Shown here in pieces: positions 1-10,705 of a stretch of DNA of 64,000 nt. The notes beneath the pieces were generated by a model that saw only the letters and a list, made by a program, of their open reading frames with translations, was not told the DNA's origin and made no database searches. Each line of letters opens with the position of its first letter. Within the stretch, counting starts at the first letter, position 1. The stretch spans positions 4,156,345 to 4,220,344 of the forward strand of contig OY811975.1 of the NCBI GenBank assembly GCA_963681505.1. Reading direction: 5' to 3'. A program made the position numbers and the translations under genes. This stretch comes from Eunapius fragilis (taxonomy: Eukaryota; Porifera; Demospongiae; Spongillida; Spongillidae).

Positions 1-1200
1 CATACCAGTCCATCGCCCTGTTTTTGTGCACCATGGTTGCAGGTCACCTGTACTATAAAAGGAATGATTGACATAGCCACGGTTCACAAAGGTGAGGGGC
101 ATAGCACACAAAAAGTGCATAGCAGTGTCAGACAGACCTAGTGAGATGTCCCTATGCCTCTGTCATACCAGTCCATCGCCCTGTCTTTGTGCATCATGGT
201 TGCGGGTCACCTGTACTATAAAAGGAATGATTGACATAGCTACGGTTCTCAAAGGGGAGGGGCATAGCACACAAAAAGTGCATAGCAGTGTCAGACAGAC
301 CTAGTGAGATGTCCCTATGCCTCTGTCATACCAGTCCATCGCCCTGTCTTTGTGCATCATGGTTGCGGGTCACCTGTACTATAAAAGGAATGATTGACAT
401 AGCTACGGTTCTCAAAGGGGAGAGGCATAGCACACAAAAAGTGCATAGCAGTGTCAGACAGACCTAGTGAGATGTCCCTATGCCTCTGTCATACCAGTCC
501 ATCGCCCTGTCTTTGTGCATCATGGTTGCGGGTCACCTGTACTATAAAAGGAATGATTGACATAGCTACGGTTCTCAAAGGGGAGGGGCATAGCACACAA
601 AAAGTGCATAGCAGTGTCAGACAGACCTAGTGAGATGTCCCTATGCCTCTGTCATACCAGTCCATCGCCCTGTCTTTGTGCATCATGGTTGCGGGTCACC
701 TGTACTATAAAAGGAATGATTGACATAGCTACGGTTCTCAAAGGGGAGAGGCATAGCACACAAAAAGTGCATAGCAGTGTCAGACAGACCTAGTGAGATG
801 TCCCTATGCCTCTGTCATACCAGTCCATCGCCCTGTCTTTGTGCATCATGGTTGCGGGTCACCTGTACTATAAAAGGAATGATTGACATAGCTACGGTTC
901 TCAACGGGGAGGGGGATAGCACACAAAAAGTGCATGGCAGTGTCAGACAGACCTGGTGAGATGTCCCTATGCCTCTGCCACACCAGTCCATCGCCCTGTC
1001 TTTGTGCATCATGGTTGCGGGTCACCTGTACTATAAAAGGAATGATTGACATAGCTACGGTTCTCAAAGGGGAGGGACATAGCACACAAAAAGTGCATAG
1101 CAGTGTCAGACAGACCTAGTGAGATGTCCCTATGCCTCTGCCATACCATTCCATCGCCCTACACGTGTGCATCATGGTTGCGGGTTCACCTGTACAATAA
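1..1200. repeat. 163-bp tandem repeat array (about 7 units, cut by window start)
   Basis: The word gtcagacagacc recurs at 127, 290, 453, 616, 779, 942 and 1105, exactly 163 bases apart. Units are nearly identical, with scattered substitutions around 900-960 and decay after about 1140. Each unit carries ctgtactataaaagg, a TATA-box-like string, and cacaaaaagtgcat. Because 163 is not a multiple of 3, the apparent reading frames shift at every unit, so the short open frames here are not genes. The left end lies outside the window. Confidence 0.97.
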
Positions 1201-2440
1201 AAAGTCTCATTTCTGTGCAACTTGGTAGGGTTAGCCAGGCGCCTTGGACACAAAAAGTACCGTGATTCCAGCCCATATGTGGAAGCCCGGCTCATATTAC
1301 AGGCCGTGTCGTGAACTGGTAAGTAGGCTGTTTTCCTTCTGCGCAAGCAGCTAGCTACATGTACCTGAACGTTCTGGCCGCGATTAATGTTGGCCGCATT
1401 AATGATTATCGTCAGGCCGCATCTTAATCACATTACAAATTAATTGGAATGTGGTGCTGAGGAATGTGGTGCTAACTTCCAAGCGGTCATTGCTTTTCAG
1501 CTTCCTTACTGTATGACCTCTTTCTCCGTCAAATACCTCAACACGTCTTTGTAAAACAGCTTCTCTTGTGCGCTCTTTTCAGCCATGGCGATGCCTCGTA
1601 ACAGCACGTGGATCTAGCACTGCGTCATTCTCCAATCAGGAACAACGTAATGTAAACAACGTGCTTCAGCTATAGCTAATAGCTATACATGTAGACCTAT
1701 CCAATAAAGTACCTATTTTCTACCAACATTGAAAGAGTGAGAAGGACGTGTACAAGCAGATAATAGTAATTATTAGGTTTAACTACCTCGGTTCGATGAG
1801 GGGCAATGGGGGGACTGCCTATCCTAAGGGGGGACTCCGTATCCTAGGACCACGAGTCCGGCCGGACGCATAATCCGGGGGGACGCATAATCCTGTGACA
1901 CCGGCGCCAATTTATAGCGTTTACTACTTATTCATATCGGTGGCCTTTACGAATCTGCAGATAATCAAGCGATATGCATGGGCTCGCGCGCGACAATATG
2001 CATACGCAGTACGCGAGTTTAAAAGTTACCCTGTTATTAAAATGATTGTATAAACTTAACTATTGTTTACACATTAGGTACCAGCACCTTAGCGGCTTGT
2101 TTATAAGGTAATTAGGACCTATATAGCTACGCTTTTCAGGAAAAATAACTAAAACCATCTGGAACTGTTGAAACTATTAGCTTTATATTTTAGCAGCAAA
2201 CCCTATCCATCTGCATAATGAAAAATCACTATTTTCACACCACAAGCGGCAGTTCCAGGTGAAGCAGTTATTTTTCATGAAAAGCGGATGTGCTTATCTC
2301 AACGAGTCACTACTGAACTAACAACGGCAGTTTACTCAGCTGGGTAGCACTCAAACTAGATTAGTGGGCACGTGAATGTCCATAATTTTTCATTGTTGCG
2401 GGTGCATGGGACTTTTCGTTATTGCGAGACGGCCCTGGAG
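1201..2440. other. Intergenic stretch upstream of the CABIT-SAM gene
   Basis: No coding frame with family character was seen. It holds degraded flank of the tandem array, a short block of gggggact/tatcc repeats at about 1808-1893, and AT-rich sequence leading to the untranslated first exon of the next gene. Confidence 0.6.
1808..1893. repeat. Short direct repeats ending in TATCC / ATAATCC
   Basis: Two units of the form gggggact-n-tatcc are followed by two copies of ggacgcataatcc, with ggactc/gagtcc able to pair between them. It looks like the terminal part of a small mobile element, but no second end was found. Confidence 0.4.
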
Positions 2441-2531
2441 AGTATAGTTTCTGCTCCCCTCTGCATTTTCGGCTCAGCTACATCGTTTGCAGCTACAGAA
2501 AAGTGATCTACGACAAGAGCGTTGGGAACAG
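2440..2531 (+). other. Probable untranslated first exon of the CABIT-SAM gene
   Basis: The sequence ends in gggaacag followed by a consensus donor (gtgagc, from 2532). The nearest good acceptor downstream is atacag ending at 3026, eight bases before the start codon at 3035. No ATG lies in the proposed exon. Its 5' end is not defined; 2440 is approximate. Confidence 0.5.
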
Positions 2532-2793
2532 GTGAGCAGTCCCGAAGTGTCTTCGCGCGTGTTACATTACAAGGCATAGAGCCTTCTTAATTATTGATTG
2601 ACCGGTGTTAAACCATTTTAACATGCTTCCATTATTTTCTGTTTTAATCTATCTATTTTGTTTTGAGCTAAAAATAATTATAAATTATACCACCTATTAG
2701 CTATTAGGCATTAGCGCCACACCAGGCGGGTATAGAGTAATATTTAACGAACACTCAGGACATCGAAGAACTATGAATCTCATTGTAATGCGT

Positions 2794-2886
2794 TCAATTG
2801 GATTAACGGTATTCCTCCAATACTCCAATGGGCCATTCCTTCAATACATAAGTACTGGAGGAATACTGTTAATCCTATTCCAATTA
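2794..2886. repeat. Hairpin-forming inverted repeat in the 5'UTR intron
   Basis: Left arm ttggattaacggtattcc (from about 2798) pairs with ggaatactgttaatcc near the right end, with about 25 bases between the arms. It is a small foldback element inside the proposed 5'UTR intron. Confidence 0.7.
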
Positions 2887-3034
2887 AAAATAAATAAATG
2901 CAATTCATCGTTCATCGAATAAGATCTATAGCTGATTTTTGTCCATATCATTATGATATTGAGCCTACATGCATAATATTAATTCTGTGTACATTTCCTT
3001 CATTCTTTCATTCTCTCTGGATACAGATTATTAA

Positions 3035-5019
3035 ATGGCGTATGTTAACTCATTATCTCCTGGAGGCTTTCCATCCCTACCCCTTGCAGCTACAACACCT
3101 AGACAGGTTCCACTGACTTCTTACGCACCACCCCTCCCTCTACATGAGCCACCAAGCAATACGGAGACAGGAAGTGTCCCTCCCATATCAAATGATCACT
3201 TGGGGATAAATAATCCTGAATGTCTGAAAGGAATCCCACATGTTGCCTCAAGACGTGGTACATCAATTCCATTAATACCAGATCCGGGCGTCATGACAGT
3301 GGGTGAATTTGCGTCTGCTTATTCAGATCGCCTCCCTGTGAACATTGTAGCCCAAACTGGATATTACGGGGCGAACAGTAACTTGCAGATTTCAATAGGT
3401 GAAAAATTACACGTTCATTTGACGAGGACAACGGATGTTGTCATAGCAGCAAAGGGCCTGAAGCGTAAGGAGACGTACAGCATTCCGCTCAACTCAAGCT
3501 GTCAGTTTTCTATAATCTACAACCCCCATGAGAACATGTCAGAAGCCACGAAAGGTTATGTCTTTAAAGGAGTGAAGAAGCTAGCCAGTGCTGACTCCCT
3601 GCCAAAGATTGTGTGCGCACTGACTGCCTGGAAAAGAGGCAAAATAACCGTAGATGTCAACGAGGTGCTTGTTGTGAAAAATAGCAATGACAGGAATGAA
3701 CTCCAAGTATTCAGTGTGACATGCAGTCAGTCAAAGTGGCTTCCGTTTGATTGCCGGAGCAAGTTCACCACCTACCCCCAGCTGATACCCATGTATCTTC
3801 CTGATATCGTCAGCAACATTTCAGAAGCTTTCCCATCTCAGGTGTTGATGCAGGCAGCTGAAGGTATGAGAGAGCTGTTGGGATCATCTCACCTGGTGCT
3901 ACTCAAGGCAACGTCTGAAACCACATTACACTGTTCCTACCCGGGCACGAATAAAAAGTTTGACTTACCTGTTGATCTTCCAGGGTTTACAGTAACCATC
4001 TGTGAAGATGAGGACGAAACAGAGAAATTTCAGTTATATGAAAGTACCATAAATATGATTGACACCTACAACCCTGCCTACATCAATTGTTGTCGAGATG
4101 ATGTTTCAAAGAACATGTATGAAGCTCAATCAAAGATTTATACTTCAATTAGAGAAGGATATGAGAGTGAAGGAGTTTACATTAATGTTTCCCAGGATTT
4201 ACTTAAGCAGAGCAAAGCTGGAGTTAGACTTGATGCTACAAGAATTCAGCGATTAGAACAGAAAGTATCCAATGAGTCTACTCCAATGTATGATTCTATA
4301 CAGGATGATGCTTGTGTTGGTGACATTGTGGAACAGAGGACCAACAGGAATTTCCTAGCTTCACTCGGTGAAGACATGGTAAGCCCTAATCAACTTCCAT
4401 GCAGTAGCACACATTGTAGCTGTACCGATTCCTCTAACTTACAGCATTTCATGATACTTCACATTATATAAGAAATGATGGTACTGTAGCAATTTTATAT
4501 ATTTAGAACTAACAACTATCTGGGCTGTTAAATAGCTACAGGACTTTCCTATAAATGTACAAATGTGACGGGCTTACAACACTCGTACCTGGAGATAGGT
4601 GGAATTCTAACACGACGGGTTGGCATATTTATACTCACTGCTTAACTAGAGCACCAAAATAGGTTTCATAAGAAAAGGACGGTTGTACGAGATTTGAAAG
4701 GAAAGCACTGTACGACTGCGAAGACTTGTCTATTTAACGTACAGCTAGTTATAACTCAGATGCCAGATTTTGCTGGACACTGTCCAGGTATATGCATAAT
4801 TAGATTGATTGCGTTTCCGTTACATAGATTGTCACCATGCTTCGTGCCATGGGTCTTCAGCAGTACGAGCAAGCATTTCAGGGCATCACTGGAGCTGCAA
4901 TGTGTCAGCTGACTGAACAGAGTCTTGAGGATGAGCTTGGCGTTAAAAGCACGATTCACCGCTTAAGACTTATGAAGATAACTGAAGGCAAAAGTGATAT
5001 CCGACCATTGTTTAGTTAG
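3035..5019 (+). CDS. CABIT-SAM adaptor protein (GAREM-like), 511 aa, two coding exons
   Basis: Coding exons are 3035-4378 and 4828-5019; donor atg|gtaagc and acceptor acatag join in phase 0. Residues about 90-260 match the CABIT fold (FASAYSDRLPVNIVAQTGYYG, YSIPLNSSCQF, GYVFKGV, SLPKIVCA, NEVLVVK, then MYLPDIV). The last 60 residues, supplied by exon 2, are a SAM domain (MGLQQYEQAF through RLRLMKI). The N-terminal 50 residues are proline-rich. Tyrosines in YIN context at 349 and 382 fit GRB2 SH2 binding (pYxN). CABIT plus SAM plus GRB2-type sites is the plan of GAREM proteins, which link receptor tyrosine kinases to MAPK signalling; that role is inferred by family. The start follows a 5'UTR acceptor at 3026. 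If the intron is not removed, reading continues 30 codons and the SAM domain is lost. Confidence 0.9.
4765..4785. repeat. Solo terminal inverted repeat of a MITE family
   Basis: gattttgctggacactgtcc matches the right terminal repeat of the MITEs at 25498, 30908 and 37068. It lies in the single coding intron, about 40 bases before the SAM exon acceptor, in the region where the branch point would be expected. Confidence 0.65.
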
Positions 5020-5560
5020 AATCATGTAATAGGATAGTATTGCATACCATAGAGATTAGTTTAATATAATATACACACAACTCTAGTTGGAAAAAAAAAA
5101 TCAAACATCAGACTAGTAATAATGTCACTTTTTGTTTTTCTCAAAATATAAGTGATGAATTGAGAAATGAGGGGAACAACTAGTCAGGAATTAATTCGTG
5201 GTCTGCGGGATCAAGACTTATTTTCGTAAATTGTTCCATACACGGGTAAGGAGCTGCTTAATACCAAGCACTTGTGGCTTCCGAGAGTTTGTTAATACAG
5301 CCCATTGGACATGTTTATTTTGCTTAAGTCCCAGATTTTTTCCAGTAAAAAGTTTCGCTTCCATCGAATTGTCCGATTTTTTCTAATTTATGCGAGGTCA
5401 AAGGAGTTGAGTCCTTGCCTTCGCAACCATGCCCCGCATCTATATCAAAAGTCACAGCAGCTGCTATCGACAATATCGCCTATATACAGCTGAACTCCAT
5501 TGATCAGAATGTTCTTTGTCATCCCATGGGCACCTAAGTTTCTGAATCTGGAGTCCAACA
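5020..5560. other. 3' flank of the CABIT-SAM gene
   Basis: AT-rich sequence with an A10 run at about 5091. There is no canonical AATAAA close to the stop; aatata at about 5060 is the nearest variant. Nothing coding was recognised. Confidence 0.5.
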
Positions 5561-6530
5561 ATTAAGGCGACCAACTGGGTTCCCTACTTTTTGCTCTTGT
5601 CCTTCGCAAGGTCACTAGTGCCATGTATGCGGATGATCAGTGTCTAGATCTGCTGTCATCCGTATCAAGCATGGTACATGGATGATAGCAGTCAGCACTG
5701 CTTCGTGCTCTGTCCCTGCTCACGGAGCTTGGCCCTTCACTTTTAGCTTGCTGGTGAACTTCGGGAAATATGAGCTATAATGACGGGAGCATGTTCCCCC
5801 GAGGCTCTTTATAGGTTTCTCCAGTGCTGCATTTTGAAATTCTAGGGGCTCTCATTGGTGGCTATATAAATATATTGTGCTAGCTTTTTATCCACCAAGC
5901 GATCACTCCTGGAGGATGTTGCTTAATGAAGATTGCCAGGTTGCCTTAAGCTTGCCCATTTGGCAAGGTCTACTCCAACAACACTTATCTTTGAGGCCAT
6001 TCAGCAGTTTGACATGGATGGGTGTTAAGCGCTGGTCTTTCAGCACGCGTATAGCATGATTCAGCATGGTTTCAGGCACAAATCTGTGTAATATCCAGAT
6101 GTGGTCTTGGTGTTTGATCTCTTTCAAGAATCCTTAAACAGCATTCATTGCCTTCTGTTTCTCTAGGCTTGCTGCACCTGAGAATTCTCACCTTAGTCAA
6201 GCAGTTGCCCGTTTTAATGGGCTGCATGGTCCCTCCAAGCGATGCAACTACAGTGACATCACTGATAGCTTCTCCACCAAGACAGAGGAGATCTTTGTCC
6301 CTAAAGCTGGACAGCTTTGACTCCCAGCTTCTTCTTGACAAATCTTTGCTGGCTGATAAAGCACATTTGTCAGCACTTCATGCTGCTTCATGGCTCTCGG
6401 TACTAATATTAGTCAAGATGATCTTGAAAGATTGCTCTGGCAATCAATCTAGTCAGAGCCAGCCAGTCAGCTGTAAAGATTGGAGCCATAAGCAACCAAG
6501 CCGCAGTCCGGCATTCCTCAAGGAATGAGG
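5560..6530 (+). pseudogene. Decayed reverse transcriptase relic, family 1
   Basis: Around 5578-5605 the translation reads GSLLFALVLRKV, the conserved block after the QGDP motif. At 5672-5689 WYMDDS corresponds to the catalytic YxDD motif. Frames are broken repeatedly by stops and indels. Later stretches (about 6150-6400, including ADKAHLSALHAASWLSV) match the region before the C-terminal endonuclease-like part in the relics at 14.6 and 22.5 kb. No intact protein is possible. Confidence 0.75.
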
Positions 6531-7259
6531 TCATTACATAATAGGGATGAGGTCATTACATGTAAGGATGAGGTCATTACATATACATGTACAATGTATC
6601 TACTTTACCTTAGTATAGGATGTGTTTTACTAATAATTTATAACTTGTTGTAATAGAATTTCAATAACTTAATTATGCATGGAACCGGACCAACTGTGTT
6701 TGAAGCAATATAAAGGAAGAAGATAAAAAAGATCCAATACTTTGAAACTGAAGTCAGGGGTTTGGGTTAATTTTTTTTACATATTTATTATTATTAAGTT
6801 AATTAACTATAATGCAATCAAAGGTGTCCATAAAGATTTATAAAGTGCAGAGTGATGTAAATGGAAGTTCGAAAAACAATGGCGTTTAATCAGTTAATAT
6901 TCAAAGTGACAAATCAAACTCTATAGGTCATTAATCCGATTCTTATGCATCATGTTTCAGGTTAATAGAGATACATCAAGTGAAAGCAAACGTGTGTCTT
7001 ATATAGGGCAACCTTAGTAAAAACAAGATAAAAATTTCAAGTGAATGGGATTAATCTCTCATCCATATAAATTATACCGATCTTCCCACATTTGCAATAA
7101 AACACATGACAAAAAAGCTTACAGGAAATAAAAATCCATAATAAATGCACCTGATTTAATGCCAATGAATATGTCCATTGAAAACAATGAACACGGTGCA
7201 AATGTATGGCGCACAAAATATTGATTAACAAATTCATGGCAATACAGAGCCTTCCCATT
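6531..7259. other. Intergenic stretch between RT relic and dioxygenase A
   Basis: A short direct repeat of aggatgaggtcattaca occurs three times at about 6525-6580. The rest is AT-rich with no recognised coding or RNA feature. The 3'UTR of the minus-strand dioxygenase A probably lies at its right side. Confidence 0.5.
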
Positions 7260-10200
7260 TCACCAGGATGCTTGAGAGAGAAGTTTGCTTCCAAGTTCTG
7301 AAACTTCAACTCCAAATTTCTCTAGCTACATTTATAAAAGTGGAGTGCAGGAAATATGGTAATCTCATATAGCATGTAGATTAGACCATACAATGTAAAT
7401 GTAAACTATGCTACAGAGATAGACACTCACAAATGATGCCAAATTCACGTAAAAGTCATACTCGTCCATATGATGTTTCAAAAATAAACAATTACCTGCT
7501 CTGCGATGGCTTGCTTTCTGTGCTGCCCTCGCTCAGTCTCAAGAGACACAGCCTTTTGAAACTTTACAAATTGAGCATATCTTGAAACAATAAAATATAT
7601 GATTTATTTTTACCCAATGCCAGTGTGCATGGTACCTTATGCAGTGCATACCTTGGTCTGCTGCTATAGTTAGGGGCACTTCCATGAGCCACAAGCTGGT
7701 TCCATACCACCAAGCTACCAGCCCGTGCTGCAACCCTCTGTGCATAAGACCACACTGGGTCATCTTCATTGAGAAGAATGAAACTCTGGTTGGATAACAG
7801 TGATTAAGAGGTAGACAGTAAATAGGGAAGAGCAGAGCAGAAACAGGTTATGTATCAGGAACTCTTATCTTCAAGATACAAATACATGTACTGAACATGC
7901 AAAATTTATGCATCAATATTCAGTGAGTTTATTGTGCAGCTTAATTACTAACCATTTTGTCAGTATACTGTTTTCCCAAAGTCTTTCTTGTGTGCTCTGT
8001 CCACTTCAGGAAAAGCTTGTGGAATCCAGGAACAACTGTAAACCCTCCGTCTTCAGCTCTGTTGTCAGCGAGGTTGATTAATCCTTGTACCTGGACCTGC
8101 ATGGATGAGAAATGATTTATGTAATAAACACAAACATTTCACAAGCACAAGCACAAAATATTATCACCATACATCCCTATCCACACACACAGACAACTAA
8201 CGTCCATCACAGAAAATTCCTGCTACCTTCTTATCCTCGTATCGTCCAGGGTGGTTGTTCTCTTCAAAATAGTCATTTGAATCCTTGTAGGTCAGTAAAT
8301 CGAGGTTCAACTCTTTCCCTTCGCCATGCGGTAGTGTGTATACCCAAGGATTCATCTGTGCCCATGATGGAAAGGCAGTGCATTCAGTACATGCATGCTA
8401 AACACACACTTGGTTTTACCATACAAGTCACATATACTCAGGTGTTAAAAAACACGTGTTACAGTAAAATGGTTGTCAAGTGATTCACTTCCCTTAAGCC
8501 ATTATCATTGTAAACATTTAGGGATATGCACACTTATGTTTCTAATTTCTTTTCCATGACATCAGCTATGTGTGGTGTACATTTGGATCAAAAACTACAT
8601 ATAGTACCTGTGAGTTTGTAAATAAGTACAATGGTTTTCTCTATTCTAGAATTAGTTCATTAATAATAACAGGAAAGACAAGTGCAACTAAAATGAATGA
8701 TCATGTTCAATTAAAAACTTTGGTTATTGCATCTGATATAACATTTTTTAAACTCATAAATCATTCCTATTTCACAATGGTATGAAAAACAACTTGATAA
8801 ATCCCTCACAAAATTTGAGCTGCAATAATCCACACCCCCCCCCCCCCCCCGCCCCATGCAAATTAATTAAAATCATTAGTTAGTACATGGTTATTCGGGT
8901 CAACAGCAGACAATTATGTGTTTTTGAAATAATTCATTCATCTAGAATATATTCAATTGAGGCACTTGATGTCCGCTACATGCAGTTACTTTGTACTCTA
9001 GATCCTGGTTAGTAGGGGTTATGATTTTAAATATAAATAAACCACACTGGTATGGGACTGTGGCTCAAGTAGCAACACAATCGCAGACATGGTTAAAGTT
9101 GTAATTAAGGACAGGTATCCCCCCAAGCACATTGTGCTACTACTTTTTTCATATTTGGAAAACAAATGCTGTACCTGTATATTCCACTTACATCAATATG
9201 GACGTTAGTATAAGTTGCCCACTCGGCATGGATCATTTTCCCATCTCCATCAGCAGTTGGTCTGAACAGCCCATACCTATCTTGGTTCACCATCAGCTCC
9301 TGTGAGGCAGAAATGAAATACAGCCTAATTGGATTTACCCCCAACAATATGAGACACACAGACACCAAGATTATATATAGATACTATATAAACCTGCATA
9401 TGCATAACAACTTTTTCCAAGTGGTACTGTGTATGATGTGCATGTGAATTGGAGCCTCATTGTGGGACCACAGTGTAAACATATAAGGAAAATCAATCTA
9501 TGCTGCTTCATAACACAGCAGACTGGAAAGACCAATCCATGCTCTATTGATTTAAGTGCAGTACATGATTCAACATTGAAATGTATACATACACTATACA
9601 CGGCAGATCCAAAAAACCTTTTCTCCTAGGAGGTTGGCAAAGACGTTGTACACGTCAGTGTTCTGTCTGTTTTCCTGTGCCTTTTTGGTGAAGATGGGCC
9701 TGTTCCCAGCAAACCTGCTCAGTGAATAGGAAAATGCAACAAGTGAAATCGCCTATGTTGACTCATATCATAAACCTTACCCGCCTGATTGACCCGGGGG
9801 CCAACCATTGTCCCAAGTACTCGGGTTGTCCCTCCTGATTGGGTTGGCAATTTCATCGCCGTGCTTTTTCCAAATGAACCCTTTGGTCTCGATGTATGAC
9901 CAAATGTCATCTACCGTTGCTGAGCACTGCTCTGGACTCAGAACGTCCCGTACCACCACGTAGCCATACTCATCAAAGAACTGCAACGAGGGAAAATAAG
10001 CGATAGTATACGGTACTCAGGACCAGGTTCTTAGGGGTGGCGAAAAACTTAACATCGGTATTTTGAGTGAAGTTTTTCTGCGTGTAGGTTCTCGATGAAC
10101 GTATTTGTGGGGGACCAAAATAACTGTTACCACGGTGACGTGTACGCATGAAAATCGCAACTATACCATCTCTTTATACTTGTACATGCATGGCCCATAC

Positions 10201-10605
10201 ACATTTAACTTAACCCCACCCCTTTATTAAACGCCTCCAGGAACTCTGCGATGTAGACTTTGACACCCGTATCCATACACAAGGTATTGTTATAACGCAA
10301 CGTAATGGCCCCGCCCCCCGTATAGAGCCCAGGCTGTTTTAGCATAGCAGCCGGCCCCCGACTTATTAACATCCATACCACTCCCGCTCTCAACTGTTTG
10401 ACGCACAGATGCGCCATACTATGGGCACTAGCAGCTGTAAGTGTGACAGTCATACCTCTTTGTACTCCTTGACCTGGTCTTTGGAGAACGATAGAGAGTA
10501 GCATGGCTCCTCCGGGTCCATTGGCATATCGACCCGCACGGGGGTGTACGGAGCGTCAAACATATGCGCAACGTAACTCGCGGCACTAGCTAAAAACGCG
10601 GCCAT
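7260..10605 (-). CDS. Phytanoyl-CoA dioxygenase-like protein, copy A (370 aa, nine exons)
   Basis: Exons in transcript order: 10605-10456, 9980-9781, 9714-9618, 9299-9192, 8355-8227, 8096-7953, 7785-7652, 7580-7496, 7325-7260. All join in frame (1113 nt with stop). The product is a non-haem Fe(II)/2-oxoglutarate oxygenase of the PhyH family: iron ligands H183 and D185 in NVHID (exon 4) and H310 in LVAHGSAPNYSSRPR (exon 7), with R319 or R321 placed to bind 2-oxoglutarate. EYGYVVVRDVLSPEQC (exon 2) is the typical N-terminal block. No signal peptide or clear peroxisomal targeting signal is visible (it ends SQASW), so substrate and location are unknown. The donor after exon 3 is gttttt, weaker than gtgatt in copies B and C. 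It is the last gene in a tandem trio that also shares alignable introns. Confidence 0.92.
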
Positions 10606-10619
10606 GACGGACACAGTTC

Positions 10620-10705
10620 TCGACACGTATTACCCTTGAGCTATATATAACGTTTTAAAACTAATGACATCACATTAGTCCTATAAATAGCCATTTAAAG
10701 CAATG
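10620..10705 (-). promoter_or_regulatory. Conserved promoter block of dioxygenase A
   Basis: Directly upstream of the copy A start are aatgacatcacattagtc and tataaata. Copy B has nearly the same block at about 20718-20758 and copy C a rearranged version at about 27260-27300. tgacatca resembles a CREB/ATF-type site and tataaata a TATA box, but function is inferred from conservation among paralogues, which could also reflect recent duplication. Confidence 0.5.

Noticed and set aside
1..1200. CRISPR-like array
   Set aside because: The whole 163-base unit repeats, with no short repeat alternating with unique spacers, and the context is eukaryotic.
9371..9629. Open frames of 66-76 codons on both strands
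   Set aside because: They lie in intron 3 of dioxygenase A and are not conserved in copies B and C.
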